This document shows positions 33,994-43,131 of a stretch of 64,000 bases of DNA, in pieces. Positions within the stretch are counted from its first letter, which is position 1; each line of letters starts with the position of its first letter. Below the pieces are notes generated by a model. That model worked only from the letters and a program-made list of their open reading frames with translations. It made no database searches and was not told the origin of the DNA. The DNA comes from Kitasatospora sp. NBC_01246. GTDB lineage: Bacteria; Actinomycetota; Actinomycetes; Streptomycetales; Streptomycetaceae. Where the stretch lies: contig NZ_CP108484.1 of the NCBI RefSeq assembly GCF_036226505.1, positions 1,984,001-2,048,000 on the forward strand, written 5' to 3'. A program made the position numbers and the translations under genes.

Positions 33994-34854
33994 TTGATGG
34001 TGATAACGGCGGCCTCCGCCAGAATCATCGTGCCCGCCGACCGGTTCCCCATCCGCGCGCGAGGCCGAGATATATGGGGCGCCGAACTCGACGGCACCCG
34101 CCTCCTGGTGGGCAGCCCGGCGCTGCTACGCCGGCACGGGGTCGACCTCCCCGAGCAGGCCGCGCTCTGGACCGAGCAGTTGCGCGCCCACGGCGAGACC
34201 GTCATCTGCCTCGCCCACGACGAAGACCTGATCGGCATGCTCGGCGTCTCCGACGCCGTGCGTGCTGAGGCCTACACCGTCGTGCGCCAGCTCCAGGACC
34301 TCGGTGTCACCCGCATCCTGCTGCTCACCGGCGACGCCCCCGAGACCGCCCAGGTCGTCGCCGACACCCTCGGCATCACCGAGGTGCACGCCCACGCCCT
34401 GCCCGAGGCCAAGCTCCAGATCGTCCGCGACCTCCAGACGGAGGGCCACCTGGTCGCGATGGTCGGCGACGGCACCAACGACGCCCCCACCCTGGCACTG
34501 GCCGATGTCGGCATCACCATGGGCGAGCACTCCTCCCATGTCGCTCTGGAGGCTGCCCACATCGCCCTCGCCACCAACGACCTGCGCCAAGTGCCCGCCG
34601 TAGTGGAGCTGAGCCGCCACACCCTGCGCGTGGTCCGCCAGAACTACGGCCTCGCCACCGGCGTCAACCTCGTCGGCCTGCTCGCCAGCGCCAGCGGCTC
34701 CCTCAACCCCGTCCTTGCCGCCCTACTCCATAACACCAGCAGCATCGCCGTCGTCGGCAACTCCGTCCGCCTCGTCAACCACCGGCCCCACCTCCCCAGT
34801 GCCCCTGGGCCCGTCCGCCACGCCGCCCCGCTGGAGGACCGTCGGGTGCGCTGA
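33994..34854 (+). pseudogene. C-terminal fragment of a P-type metal ATPase
   Basis: The frame encodes only the nucleotide-binding and hinge part: RARGRDIWGAELDGTRLLVG, LLLTGDAPETAQVVADTLGI and MVGDGTNDAPTLALADVGIT, followed by a final membrane pair (GLATGVNLVGLLASASGSLN). The phosphorylation motif DKTGT, the actuator domain and the first six membrane helices are missing. It is therefore a remnant of a heavy-metal exporting ATPase, cut at or near 33.99 kb where the Gabija island ends. Confidence 0.75.
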
Positions 34855-35358
34855 GCCGGGCCCGGCCGCCGTCAGATCCGGTTGCCACGACCGTCGCGTC
34901 GACGGCGCCGACGCCCGTGCCGCGGAAGGCCCGAGCCGGCCAGGGGCGCGGAGTCGGGGTGGTCGGCTGCGGCGATCAGGGCGGCGAGACCGGTGGTGAC
35001 CGGCACCGCGGCCATCGCCTTCGCACTCCTGCACTGACTGAAACCTCCGGCCCGGCCCACCACATGCGACATGCCACCAGCGTCATGACAGAGCGTGACC
35101 GACCCGCCCGACGACGCCCTCGCTTCGGATGCGCCATATTGCCTGACGATCAGTCAGATAAGTCAGCAAAAGGTCAGCATCGATCCGATTAGACGCTGCC
35201 AAACGCACCCACAGATGGGAATGGCCGCGCTTCGCAGATGCCCTGCCGGACGACCCGGACAGCCGACCACCGACCGGTCCAACAGGTGGCTCCATCTCCA
35301 ACCCTCCGCTCACCGGAGGACTGCGATGCCGACACCCGCGATCAGGAATACCCGCAGG
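34855..35358. other. 504-base stretch without a supported gene
   Basis: Convergent region between the ATPase fragment and pirin. A locally AT-rich patch at about 35145-35195 has several GTCAG units (CAGTCAGATAAGTCAGC and a further GGTCAGC). A 35-codon frame from ATG 35087 uses rare codons and lacks a ribosome site; I do not support it. Confidence 0.4.
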
Positions 35359-36318
35359 TCAGCGCACTCGACCACGCGGCTTCAGTTGAAGTGTCGGCAG
35401 CTCTGGAGCGCGCAGACGAGCACCGTCGTAACCGTGCACTTCACCGAAACGAGAGGTCTTCTCCCAGTCGTTTCGTGCCTGTACGATCTCATCACTGGAT
35501 CGGCCGATGAAGTTCCACCACATGACCAGCTTCTCCTCGAACGGCTCGCCGCCGAGGAGGAGGACGGCGGCGTCGGTGCGGGCCAGGAGGGGGAGTTCGC
35601 GGCGGTCGGTGCCGAGGTAGAGCATGGAGCCCGGTTCGACGCGGACGCCGTCGACGTCGACGCTGCCGGACATGGCGAGCACGGCGTACTCGAAGCCGGG
35701 CTCCAGGGGGAGCTTGAGGTCGGCGCCCTCGGTCAGGGCGAGGTCCGCGCCGACCAGGGGGGTGTAGGCGGTGCCGGGGGAGGTCGCGGTGTCGAGGCTG
35801 CCCAGGATGACGGTGCCGCGCAGGCCGGGGGCGGTGACGACGGGCAGGTCGGCGTGGTGCTCGAAGGCGGGGGCGGTGTGCCGGTGGGCGTCCGGGAGGG
35901 CGACCCAGAGCTGGGCGCCCTCCAGGAAGCGGGCGTGCGCGCGCGGGGACTCCTCGGAGTGGGAGATCGCACGGCCGGAGGTCATCAGGCCCAGCTCGTA
36001 GGGGCGGACGGTCTGCAGGCTGCCGAGGCTGTCGCGGTGCAGGACCTCGCCCTGGTGGAGCCAGCTGACCGTCTGCAGGCCCATGTGCGGGTGCGGCGGG
36101 ACCTGCATGCCGGGCTCGTCGGCGATGTCGTCCGGGCCGTAGTGGTCGACGAAGCACCAGGCGCCGACCATCCGGCGGCCGAGGTTGGGCAGCAGGCGGC
36201 GCACGACGGTGCTCTCACCCAGCGGGACCTGGCGTCCGGTCAGCAGTTCGCGGACCGGTCCGGCGCCGGACTCGCCGCCGCAGGGGGTCGGAGCGGGCTT
36301 CTGGTCGAGGTTGCTCAT
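35359..36318 (-). CDS. Pirin-family bicupin protein
   Basis: A 319-residue protein; ATG 36318 (MSNLDQKPAPTPCGGESG) was chosen over an upstream in-frame start. The first cupin has FVDHYGPDDIADEPG, PPHPHMGLQTVSWLHQGEVL and HSEESPRAHARF, supplying the metal-binding His/His/His/Glu set of pirins. The second cupin is at GFEYAVLAMSGSVDVDGVRV. Pirins are iron-binding proteins with quercetinase-like or redox-sensing roles; the bacterial substrate is often unknown. Confidence 0.88.
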   Translation of the reverse strand: MSNLDQKPAPTPCGGESGAGPVRELLTGRQVPLGESTVVRRLLPNLGRRMVGAWCFVDHYGPDDIADEPGMQVPPHPHMGLQTVSWLHQGEVLHRDSLGSLQTVRPYELGLMTSGRAISHSEESPRAHARFLEGAQLWVALPDAHRHTAPAFEHHADLPVVTAPGLRGTVILGSLDTATSPGTAYTPLVGADLALTEGADLKLPLEPGFEYAVLAMSGSVDVDGVRVEPGSMLYLGTDRRELPLLARTDAAVLLLGGEPFEEKLVMWWNFIGRSSDEIVQARNDWEKTSRFGEVHGYDGARLRAPELPTLQLKPRGRVR

Positions 36319-36480
36319 GTCGCGGATCCACCACCGTACGGGTCGGGGCCGGCCGGGGCCGTGCGGTCCGGGCCGGAGGGGCGTCGACAATGATCATCCA
36401 CCATGCGGGGACGGCGCTCCACCCACTCCGGACGGCCGGCCACCCGGTGAGCCGATCAGCCGGCCACCCGCCCCGCCCCG

Positions 36481-37611
36481 TCAGCCGGCGCCGCGGCCCG
36501 CCAGCGCGCGGCCGAGGAAGGCGACCGCGTCCGGCAGGACCTTGCGCCAGTACGCCGCGTCGTGGACCCCGGGGGTGAAGCGGGCCTGGACGGTGTCGCC
36601 GGCCAGTTTGCGGGCCGCGTCGCAGAACGGGTCCTCGGTGCCGCACCAGACGCCGATCGGGCGGCCGTGCGGCTGGTCCTGGTGGAGCAGCGGCTCGTTC
36701 TCGCGCCAGTCGGCCTCGTCCTTGAAGACGCCCACCGCCTTGGCGTCGCCCCAGCTGCGGAACAGCGCCGGACTGAGCACCGCGACCGGGCCGAAGCCGG
36801 CGCCCCGGTTGCGGGCGTAGCGGAGCGAGCCGAAGCCGCCCATGGATATGCCCATCGCCGCGTCGGGCGCGCGCAGCCCCTGCTTGGCGAGCCAGCCCGG
36901 CAGCTCCTCCAGCAGCATCTTCTGCGGGTCGTCGCCGGACGGCGTGCGCCGCCAGTAGGTGGCGTCGCCGCCGTCGACGGCGACCACCGCGAACGGGGGG
37001 ACGCCGGCCGCGATGGCGGCGACCAGGATCTGCGGCAGTCCGAGGTCGGTCCACGCCTGGGCGGTGGCGCCGCGCCCGTGCAGGGCGACGCAGACCGGCA
37101 GGTCGGCCGGGCGGGCGATGCCCTCCGGGACGATCGTGATCATCTTCACCGCGGCGCCGTTCCGGGCCGCCGAGTGCTGCTCCTCGCTGCGGAGCGAGGG
37201 GACGACGGCCGTGGCGCCGGACGGTGCCGCCGTACCGGTGGGCGCCGTGGCGGGGGTCGTACCGGCGGCGGAGGGCACGCCCGGGCCACCGGAGCCGCCG
37301 GACCGGCTGCCCGAGCCGTCCGAACCGCCGGACAGGGCCACCGCGGTACCGGTGCCGACGACGGCGAGGCCGCCTAGGCCGAGGCCCGCCCTGAGCAGCC
37401 GGCGCCGCCCGAGCGTGCCGGGGCCGAACGCCCCCGGGCCGAACGAACCCGTGCGGGCCCGGCCGGTCACGCCGATCACGGGCGGCACGGCGGGCGGCGG
37501 CGCCATCACGGGCGGCGGCGGGGCGACGGGGGGCGGCGGCACCGGAACGCCGCCCGCCACCCCGACACCCACCGCTCCGGCGTGTCCACTCCCCTGCTGG
37601 TCCAGGTCCAC
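36481..37611 (-). CDS. Exported esterase-type alpha/beta hydrolase (Tat-like signal)
   Basis: A 376-residue protein from GTG 37611. A proline/glycine-rich cytoplasmic N-terminus (about 65 residues) precedes RRRLLRAGLGLGGLAVVG, a twin-arginine-like motif and hydrophobic segment, then a serine/glycine linker. The catalytic domain has VCVALHGRGATAQAW, nucleophile elbow GISMGGFG, GVWCGTEDPFCDA (acid) and TPGVHDAAYWR (histidine), like the esterase-D/mycolyltransferase-like family. Probably anchored or secreted. The long proline-rich N-terminus before the signal is unusual. Confidence 0.78.
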   Translation of the reverse strand: MDLDQQGSGHAGAVGVGVAGGVPVPPPPVAPPPPVMAPPPAVPPVIGVTGRARTGSFGPGAFGPGTLGRRRLLRAGLGLGGLAVVGTGTAVALSGGSDGSGSRSGGSGGPGVPSAAGTTPATAPTGTAAPSGATAVVPSLRSEEQHSAARNGAAVKMITIVPEGIARPADLPVCVALHGRGATAQAWTDLGLPQILVAAIAAGVPPFAVVAVDGGDATYWRRTPSGDDPQKMLLEELPGWLAKQGLRAPDAAMGISMGGFGSLRYARNRGAGFGPVAVLSPALFRSWGDAKAVGVFKDEADWRENEPLLHQDQPHGRPIGVWCGTEDPFCDAARKLAGDTVQARFTPGVHDAAYWRKVLPDAVAFLGRALAGRGAG

Positions 37612-37732
37612 GGTTCTCCCCTCCGACAGTCAGCCGGCACTGTACGTCGGGCCCGGCCCGCGGGCCGCACCGTGTCCGTCACAGCTGATCAACAACTCGT
37701 CACCGCGGCCCGGGGGCGGTGTCCCCGACGAC

Positions 37733-38416
37733 TCAGTGCTTGCAGGCCCACCAGGAGTCCGCGGTCGCCGCGTCCGCGAGCGCGCGCAGCTTGGCGACGG
37801 CCTCGGCCGGGTCCTCCGCGCCGTACACCGCCGAGCCGGCCACGAAGACGTCCGCGCCGGCCTCGGCGCAGCGCTCGATGGTGCTCGCGGAGACCCCGCC
37901 GTCCACCTGCAGCCACAGCTCCAGGCCGTGCTTGTCGATCAGCTGCCGGGTGCGGCGGATCTTCGGCAGCATGATGTCCAGGAACGCCTGGCCGCCGAAG
38001 CCCGGCTCGACCGTCATGATCAGCAGCATGTCCAGCTCGGGCAGCAGGTCCTCGTACGGCTCGATCGGCGTGGCGGGACGCAGCGCCATGGACGCGCGGG
38101 CGCCCTTGGCCCGGATCTCCCGGGCGAGCCGGACGGGCGCGGCCGCGGCCTCGACGTGGAAGGTGACGGAGCCGGCGCCGGCCTCGACGTACTGCGGGGC
38201 CCAGCGGTCCGGCTCCTCGATCATCAGGTGGCAGTCGAGCGGCGTGCCGGTGGCCCGGGCGAGGGCCTCGACCACCGGGACGCCCAGGGTCAGGTTGGGC
38301 ACGAAGTGGTTGTCCATCACGTCGACGTGCAGCCAGTCCGAACCCCTGACGGCCTCGGCCTCGTCGGCGAGCCTGGCGAAGTCCGCGGACAGGATGCTGG
38401 GGTTGATCTGCGCCAT
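37733..38416 (-). CDS. rpe: Ribulose-phosphate 3-epimerase
   Basis: A 227-residue TIM-barrel protein from ATG 38416 ([20 protein letters not shown]). Hallmarks: [12 protein letters not shown] (metal ligands), [46 protein letters not shown] and VAGSAVYG. It interconverts ribulose 5-phosphate and xylulose 5-phosphate in the pentose phosphate pathway. The open frame continues upstream to 38698 but the family start is clear. A core gene marking ordinary chromosome. Confidence 0.95.
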   Translation of the reverse strand: MAQINPSILSADFARLADEAEAVRGSDWLHVDVMDNHFVPNLTLGVPVVEALARATGTPLDCHLMIEEPDRWAPQYVEAGAGSVTFHVEAAAAPVRLAREIRAKGARASMALRPATPIEPYEDLLPELDMLLIMTVEPGFGGQAFLDIMLPKIRRTRQLIDKHGLELWLQVDGGVSASTIERCAEAGADVFVAGSAVYGAEDPAEAVAKLRALADAATADSWWACKH

Positions 38417-38786
38417 TTCCGATGCTTCGCTTCCTACGAGGGTTCCCGGCGCCCGAAACGGCCACCTCGCCCCATCATCTCGCGGGGAGCGGGCGGGAAC
38501 TGAACGGCGAACCCTCCCCGTGACCCGCATCACACCCGCTCGGGGGTTAACGCGAGCGCCGCCGTGGTCATCAGCCCTGTGAAACCCGTCGTTCGCACCT
38601 CCGGCCGCCCTCGTTCCCGCCCCTCTTCCGCCACACATCCTCCGCGGAGCCCGCACCGGAAATCCCCCCGCGGACCCCTGCCCGCTCCGCGGAACCACCC
38701 CCTCCCAGCTCCCTCACGCAGTCGCGGAACCACCCCCTCCCACCCCCTCACGCACTCTCCGTGCTCACTCCGAGGAAGGTCCTCCG
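38417..38786. other. 370-base intergenic region between rpe and an SCO6745-family gene
   Basis: Divergent promoter region without a supported gene. It contains two near-identical direct repeats of 31-32 bases at 38689-38720 and 38724-38754, both starting GCGGAACCACCCCCTCCCA and ending CCCTCACGCA. The second ends 32 bases before the TTG start at 38787. Confidence 0.55.
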
Positions 38787-39644
38787 TTGGCCGATCTGGT
38801 CCATCCCGCCCGGGCCCTGTGGTGGCTCTTCGAGCCGGTGCACGCCGTCACCTACTTCTCCCCCGAGGGCCGCGCGGCGTTCGAGGAGGCCGGACTGCGC
38901 GGCGGCTGGCGCGGCTACTTCGCCGGGCGGGCGGCGCCGCTGGGCGCGGTCGACGCACCGCCGGTGGTCGCCGCGTTCTTCAACTTCGCGCCCTCGATGG
39001 TGGAACGCGCCCTGCCGGACGTCTGGAAGCGGGCGGATCCGGACAGCGCCCTGGCGGCCCGGGTCGCGGGCGCCTCGGCGGCGCTCGCCCGGCTGCTGGA
39101 GCACGTGGAGCCGGAACAGGTCGAACGGGTGGCCGACCTGCTGGAGCGGGCCGTCGACCGGCTGGACTGCGCGGGCCGGGTGCTGGCCGCCGCCAACGCC
39201 GCCGTCCCCCGCCCGGCCGGCCTGTACGGACGGCTCTGGCAGGCCGCCACCGTCATGCGCGAGCACCGCGGCGACGGCCATGTCGCGGCGCTGGTCTCCG
39301 CCGGGCTGGACGGTTGCGAGGCGCTGGTGGTGCGCTGCGCGCTGGACGTCCGCCGCGAGGTGCTGCAGCCGATGCGCGGCTGGACCGACGAGGAGTGGGC
39401 GGCCGCCACCGCCCGTCTGGTGGAACGCGGTTGGCTGACGGAGCGCGGCACGATCACCGAGTGCGGCCGGATCCGTCACCAGTCCCTGGAGGCCGCCACC
39501 GACCTGGCCGCCGCCCGGGTGTGGGAGAGCCATCCGCGCACCGAACTCGACCGGCTCGCCGCCGCGCTCACGCCGATCTCGGCGCTCTGTCGCAGTGCGC
39601 TGCCCCCGATCAACCCGATCGGCCTGCCGGCCACCACGGCCTGA
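38787..39644 (+). CDS. SCO6745-family protein (helix-turn-helix-like)
   Basis: A 285-residue protein starting at TTG behind GAGGAAGG. The N-terminal part (ARALWWLFEPVHAVTYFSPE, AFEEAGLRGGWRGYFAGRAA) and the winged-helix-like end (WAAATARLVERGWLTERGTI) match the actinobacterial SCO6745 family as I know it. Its biochemical role is not established. Alpha-helical, no membrane segment. A perfect 11-bp hairpin follows at 39677-39708. Confidence 0.75.
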   Translation: MADLVHPARALWWLFEPVHAVTYFSPEGRAAFEEAGLRGGWRGYFAGRAAPLGAVDAPPVVAAFFNFAPSMVERALPDVWKRADPDSALAARVAGASAALARLLEHVEPEQVERVADLLERAVDRLDCAGRVLAAANAAVPRPAGLYGRLWQAATVMREHRGDGHVAALVSAGLDGCEALVVRCALDVRREVLQPMRGWTDEEWAAATARLVERGWLTERGTITECGRIRHQSLEAATDLAAARVWESHPRTELDRLAAALTPISALCRSALPPINPIGLPATTA

Positions 39645-39676
39645 CACCGAGGACCTGATCCGTCGACACCGGACGC

Positions 39677-39708
39677 CCGGCACCGGCCACTTCGACCGCC
39701 GGTGCCGG
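39677..39708. terminator. Bidirectional terminator hairpin
   Basis: CCGGCACCGGC (39677-39687) pairs perfectly with 39698-39708 over a 10-base loop, between two convergent genes. Confidence 0.7.
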
Positions 39709-39758
39709 ACGGCCGGGCCGATGGCCGGTTCCCCCCAGCCGCCCGATCCGGCCGCCGC

Positions 39759-40493
39759 TCAACTCCCCGCGTTCGCCGCCCCCGGAGCCCCCGCCGCGTC
39801 CGGAGCCCCCGCCGCGTCCGCCGTCTCCCGCTCTCCCGCCCCGGCCGACCGGCCGTGCGCCGGCGGGCCGAGCACGATCCCGCGCCCTGCGTAGAACCGG
39901 TCGAACAGCCGCCAGGGCACGTGCGCGTAGGCCTGCGACTCCCCCGCGAACCCGGACGGGTTGTGGATCACCAGCGCCGTGCCGGTGACGCCCACCGCCA
40001 GCACCAGGTGCCCGCCGCGCCGGTGCGGCTCGGGCCCCTCGGGTTCGCGGATCGCGGGGTGCACGGACAGCATCACCAGGCGCCCGGCGGTCACCTCCGC
40101 CGCCACCTCGTCGGCCGTCAGCTCCCGCGCCTGCGCGGCCAGTCCCCAGCGCTCCCGCACATACGCGGCGAACGGCGTGTGGATCAGCCCGTGCAGCCGC
40201 TCGCCGTCCTGCTCGTACGCACCGGCCGCCAGGCACTCCGCGGCCAGCGGGACCTGCGGCGGCGCCACACCCCACCAGCGGTCGAGCGCCATCCGCAGGC
40301 ACGCCACTCCGCAGAGCCGCCAGGACCAGTACGCGTAGTCCTCCGGCGTCCGCGCCCCCGACTGCCCCCAGCGCGGGTCGTCCGCCGCGCCCACCGATCC
40401 GTCGATGATCTCCTGTACCAGCTCCGGGGATTCCCACTGCGCGTAGTACGGCACCTCGTGCACCACGGCCGCCCGGCCACCGCTCTCCACCAT
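39759..40493 (-). CDS. C39-like cysteine peptidase-fold protein
   Basis: A 244-residue protein. The papain-like triad can be traced as Cys in YWSWRLCGVACLRMALDRWW, His in RRGGHLVLAVGVTG and Asn in LVIHNPSGF. The N-terminus (VVHEVPYYAQWESPELV) fits the peptidase_C39-like family, which includes double-glycine leader peptidases and many uncharacterised proteins. No transporter domain is fused and no signal peptide is visible. The C-terminal 30 residues are an Ala/Gly/Pro repeat (DAAGAPDAAGAPGAA). Confidence 0.78.
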   Translation of the reverse strand: MVESGGRAAVVHEVPYYAQWESPELVQEIIDGSVGAADDPRWGQSGARTPEDYAYWSWRLCGVACLRMALDRWWGVAPPQVPLAAECLAAGAYEQDGERLHGLIHTPFAAYVRERWGLAAQARELTADEVAAEVTAGRLVMLSVHPAIREPEGPEPHRRGGHLVLAVGVTGTALVIHNPSGFAGESQAYAHVPWRLFDRFYAGRGIVLGPPAHGRSAGAGERETADAAGAPDAAGAPGAANAGS

Positions 40494-40597
40494 CCCCCGA
40501 CGCTCTCACGCCGCCCGGCCGCCACGGGCCCGCGACACACACTCGCTCAGGCCGGGGCCCGGGCGACCCGCCGAACCCCCGGGGGTCGCCCGGCCTC

Positions 40598-41161
40598 CTA
40601 CTGCGGCGCCGACCCGGACGCCGTCCCGCCCCCGGATGTCTCCCCCGGCTCCTTCTGGCTCCCCGCCGCCGAGCGGTAGGCGAGCCGGTCCGACGCCCGG
40701 CGCCCCCGGCTCTCCAACGGAAGCGACCCGTGCGCCCCGGCCAGCCCGAACGGCGGCATGTCGAAGTAGATCGCCTCGTACGACCCCTCCGGCACCATGT
40801 ACGTCTCGTGCCAGAGCCCCACGTGCCCGCGGACCTTCCCGGCGCGTATCTTGCGGTTCACCATCCCCCACACCTTGTGGTGGAAGGCGTCCGGCGCGGA
40901 CGCGTAGGCGTACAGCTTCTCCTTGGACTCCCAGTACTGGACGATGTAGTACGTCCGCGGCGAGGCGGTCAGGAGGATGCGGCCGCGCAGGCCGCGCTCC
41001 GGCTCCTTGGCCAGGTCGTGGAGCATCCGGAACATCGCCGCCATCACCGGCATCCAGTGGTGGACGGCCCAGAAGCGGTTGATGCGCATCCCGATCAGCA
41101 GCACCACGGTGTCCCCGGTGACGGCCGCGGTGGTGTATCCCGGAGTCGGTTTGGCGAACAT
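40598..41161 (-). CDS. DUF4188/monooxygenase-like protein
   Basis: A 187-residue protein with the DUF4188 landmarks INRFWAVHHWMPVMAAMFRM, YYIVQYWESKEKLYAYA, FHHKVWGMVNRKI and VGLWHETYMVPEGSYEAIY. The family has a dimeric alpha+beta barrel fold related to heme-degrading or monooxygenase proteins; some members act in oxime or nitrogen chemistry. A perfect palindrome lies just upstream, and a TetR-type gene precedes it on the same strand, so it is the likely regulated target. Confidence 0.78.
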   Translation of the reverse strand: MFAKPTPGYTTAAVTGDTVVLLIGMRINRFWAVHHWMPVMAAMFRMLHDLAKEPERGLRGRILLTASPRTYYIVQYWESKEKLYAYASAPDAFHHKVWGMVNRKIRAGKVRGHVGLWHETYMVPEGSYEAIYFDMPPFGLAGAHGSLPLESRGRRASDRLAYRSAAGSQKEPGETSGGGTASGSAPQ

Positions 41162-41188
41162 GTGTGCCCCCAGCTCTCTGCTCCACCT

Positions 41189-41207
41189 ATGTAAGCGGCG
41201 ATTACAT
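41189..41207. promoter_or_regulatory. Palindromic operator candidate for the TetR regulator
   Basis: ATGTAAGCGGCGATTACAT has perfect 6-bp arms with a 7-base spacer. It sits 28 bases upstream of the DUF4188 start and within 90 bases of the 3' end of the TetR gene. The size and spacing suit a TetR dimer. Confidence 0.6.
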
Positions 41208-41292
41208 CAGCGAGCGGGAGCCCGGTCAAGGCTCCGCGTGCCCTCAAATCCGCTACTTGGAAGGGTGGTTGATGATCAGAACTGACACTCGG

Positions 41293-41895
41293 TCAGCTCC
41301 GGCCGGCGATCCCCTGGCCGAAGGTGTCCAGCACCTGCACCGCCAGCCCCTCCGCCTTCTCCGGCGGCAGGTACCCGTCCACGATCATCTGCGCGAGCCC
41401 GTAGACCAGCGCCTGCCCGGCCAGGCCCACCAGGGCCGGGTCCCCGGGGCGCAGCCGGCCCGCCTCCTGGTCCGCGACGATGAAGCCGGTGAGCGCCTCG
41501 TCGATCCCGGCGAGCCGCTCCCGCAGCTCCGGCTGCCGGGCGGCGGTGAACACCCGGGAGCGGACCAGCTCGAACCGGTGCGGGTGATGGATGGTGTAGC
41601 GGACGAACCCCAGCCCCATCGCCTTCATCGCGGGGCCCTCGCTCCGCTGGATCTCGGCCAGTTGCCACCGTTCGAAGTCGGCCAGCACCTGGTCCGCCAG
41701 CTCGGTCAGCAGCGCCTGCCGGTCGGGGAAGTGCCGGAACGGCGCGCCCGGGGACACGCCCGCCCGCCGTGCCACCTCCCGCATGGTGACCTTCGCCTGC
41801 CCCTCCTCGTCCAGCAGCGCGAGCGCCGCCGCGACCAGCGCCGCGGGGAGGGACCCGTGGTGGTAACTACTGCGCTCGGCAGGCCTTTCCGTCAT
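41293..41895 (-). CDS. TetR/AcrR-family repressor
   Basis: A 200-residue protein from ATG 41895 (MTERPAERSSYHHGSLPAAL). The HTH is KVTMREVARRAGVSPGAPFR then HFPDRQALL. The ligand-binding half contains RYTIHHPHRFELVRSRVF and GLAQMIVDGYLPP, as in WHG-type TetR proteins. It lies upstream of the DUF4188 gene with the palindrome between them, so local control is likely. Confidence 0.88.
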   Translation of the reverse strand: MTERPAERSSYHHGSLPAALVAAALALLDEEGQAKVTMREVARRAGVSPGAPFRHFPDRQALLTELADQVLADFERWQLAEIQRSEGPAMKAMGLGFVRYTIHHPHRFELVRSRVFTAARQPELRERLAGIDEALTGFIVADQEAGRLRPGDPALVGLAGQALVYGLAQMIVDGYLPPEKAEGLAVQVLDTFGQGIAGRS

Positions 41896-41978
41896 GTCAG
41901 CCAGTGTTACCACAGCCCACCGGGGTGACCGGCGGGTACGCCGAAGGCCCGCGGCCCACGCGTGCGCGCCGCGCCGAA

Positions 41979-42021
41979 GCCCTTCGCGCCGCGCCCGGGA
42001 CCGGGGCACGGCGCGAAGGGC
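41979..42021. terminator. 13-bp-arm hairpin downstream of the aldo/keto reductase
   Basis: GCCCTTCGCGCCG (41979-41991) is perfectly complementary to 42009-42021 with a 17-base loop. It lies after the stop of the minus-strand reductase gene. Confidence 0.65.
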
Positions 42022-42084
42022 GCGACGAGCGGGATGAGACGAGAGGGACGGGACGAGTGACACCGCGCCGGAGGCCGGCCCGTC

Positions 42085-43071
42085 CTACCAGGCGTAGTCC
42101 TCCGGGGCGGGGCGGTGGCCGGGGAAGATCTCGTCCAGGCGGTCGAGGGTCTTCTGGTCGAGCTTGAGGTCCAGCGCGGCGACGGCCGCGTCGAGGTGGG
42201 CGGCGGTGCGCGGCCCGATGATCGGCGCGGTGACCACGGGGCGGCTGAGCAGCCAGGCGAGGGCGAGGTCGGCCGGGTCGGCGCCGAGTTCGGCGGCGAA
42301 GTCCTCATAGGCCTGGATGCGCTCGCGGTTGGCCTCCAGGACCTCGCTCGCGTGGCCCATCGCGCCGCGGACGGCGGCGCCCTCGCGCAGCTTGCGCAGC
42401 ACGCCGCCGAGCAGACCACTGCGCAGCGGGGACCACGGCAGCAGGCCGAGGCCGTAGTGCTGGAGGGCGGGGACGACCTCCAGCTCGATCGTGCGGTCGA
42501 TCAGGTTGTAGAGGGACTGCTCGCTGACCAGGCCGAGGAAGTGCCGGGAGCGGGCCGCCTCCTGGGCCTGGGCGATGTGCCAGCCGGCGAAGTTGCTGGA
42601 CCCGACGTAGATGATCTTGCCCTGGGCGACCAGGACCTCCATCGCCTGCCAGATCTCCTCCCAGGGCGTGTCCCGGTCGATGTGGTGCATCTGGTATAGG
42701 TCGATGTGGTCGGTGTTCAGGCGGCGCAGGCTGGCCTCGACGGCGCGGCGGATGGCGAGCGCGGAGAGCCGGCCCTCGTTCGGCCAGTCGCCCATCGGCG
42801 CGTACGCCTTGGTGGCGAGCACCGTCCGCTCGCGGCGGCCGCGGCCCTGGGCGAACCATCTGCCGATGATCTCCTCGGTGCGGCCCTTCTGGTTGCCCTC
42901 CTCGTCGCGGCCGTAGGAGTTGGCGGTGTCGAAGAAGTTGATGCCCCGCTCGTGGGCGGTGTCCATGATCTGGTGGGCGTCGGACTCCGTGGTGTGCGGG
43001 CCGAAGTTCATGGTGCCCAGGCAGAGTCGGGAGACGGTCAGGCCGGTACGGCCGAGATGGGTGAACTCCAT
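42085..43071 (-). CDS. Aldo/keto reductase
   Basis: A 328-residue TIM-barrel reductase from ATG 43071 (MEFTHLGRTGLTVSRLCLGT). The catalytic tetrad can be placed: Asp and Tyr in FFDTANSYGRDEE, Lys in VLATKAYAPMG and His in LYQMHHIDRDTPW; the NADPH loop is PWSPLRSGLLGGVLR. It belongs to the YajO/perakine-reductase-like branch. The leader upstream is filled by GC-rich tandem repeats. An HxlR regulator follows on the same strand and may control it. Confidence 0.9.
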   Translation of the reverse strand: MEFTHLGRTGLTVSRLCLGTMNFGPHTTESDAHQIMDTAHERGINFFDTANSYGRDEEGNQKGRTEEIIGRWFAQGRGRRERTVLATKAYAPMGDWPNEGRLSALAIRRAVEASLRRLNTDHIDLYQMHHIDRDTPWEEIWQAMEVLVAQGKIIYVGSSNFAGWHIAQAQEAARSRHFLGLVSEQSLYNLIDRTIELEVVPALQHYGLGLLPWSPLRSGLLGGVLRKLREGAAVRGAMGHASEVLEANRERIQAYEDFAAELGADPADLALAWLLSRPVVTAPIIGPRTAAHLDAAVAALDLKLDQKTLDRLDEIFPGHRPAPEDYAW

Positions 43072-43131
43072 GCTGCCCACCATCTGCCGCACCGGCCCCG
43101 CTGTCCAGCACATTCCCCCGACCGGATAGCA

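Noticed and set aside
35087..35194. 35-codon frame in the AT-rich patch
   Set aside because: No ribosome site, rare codons and no neighbour coupling.
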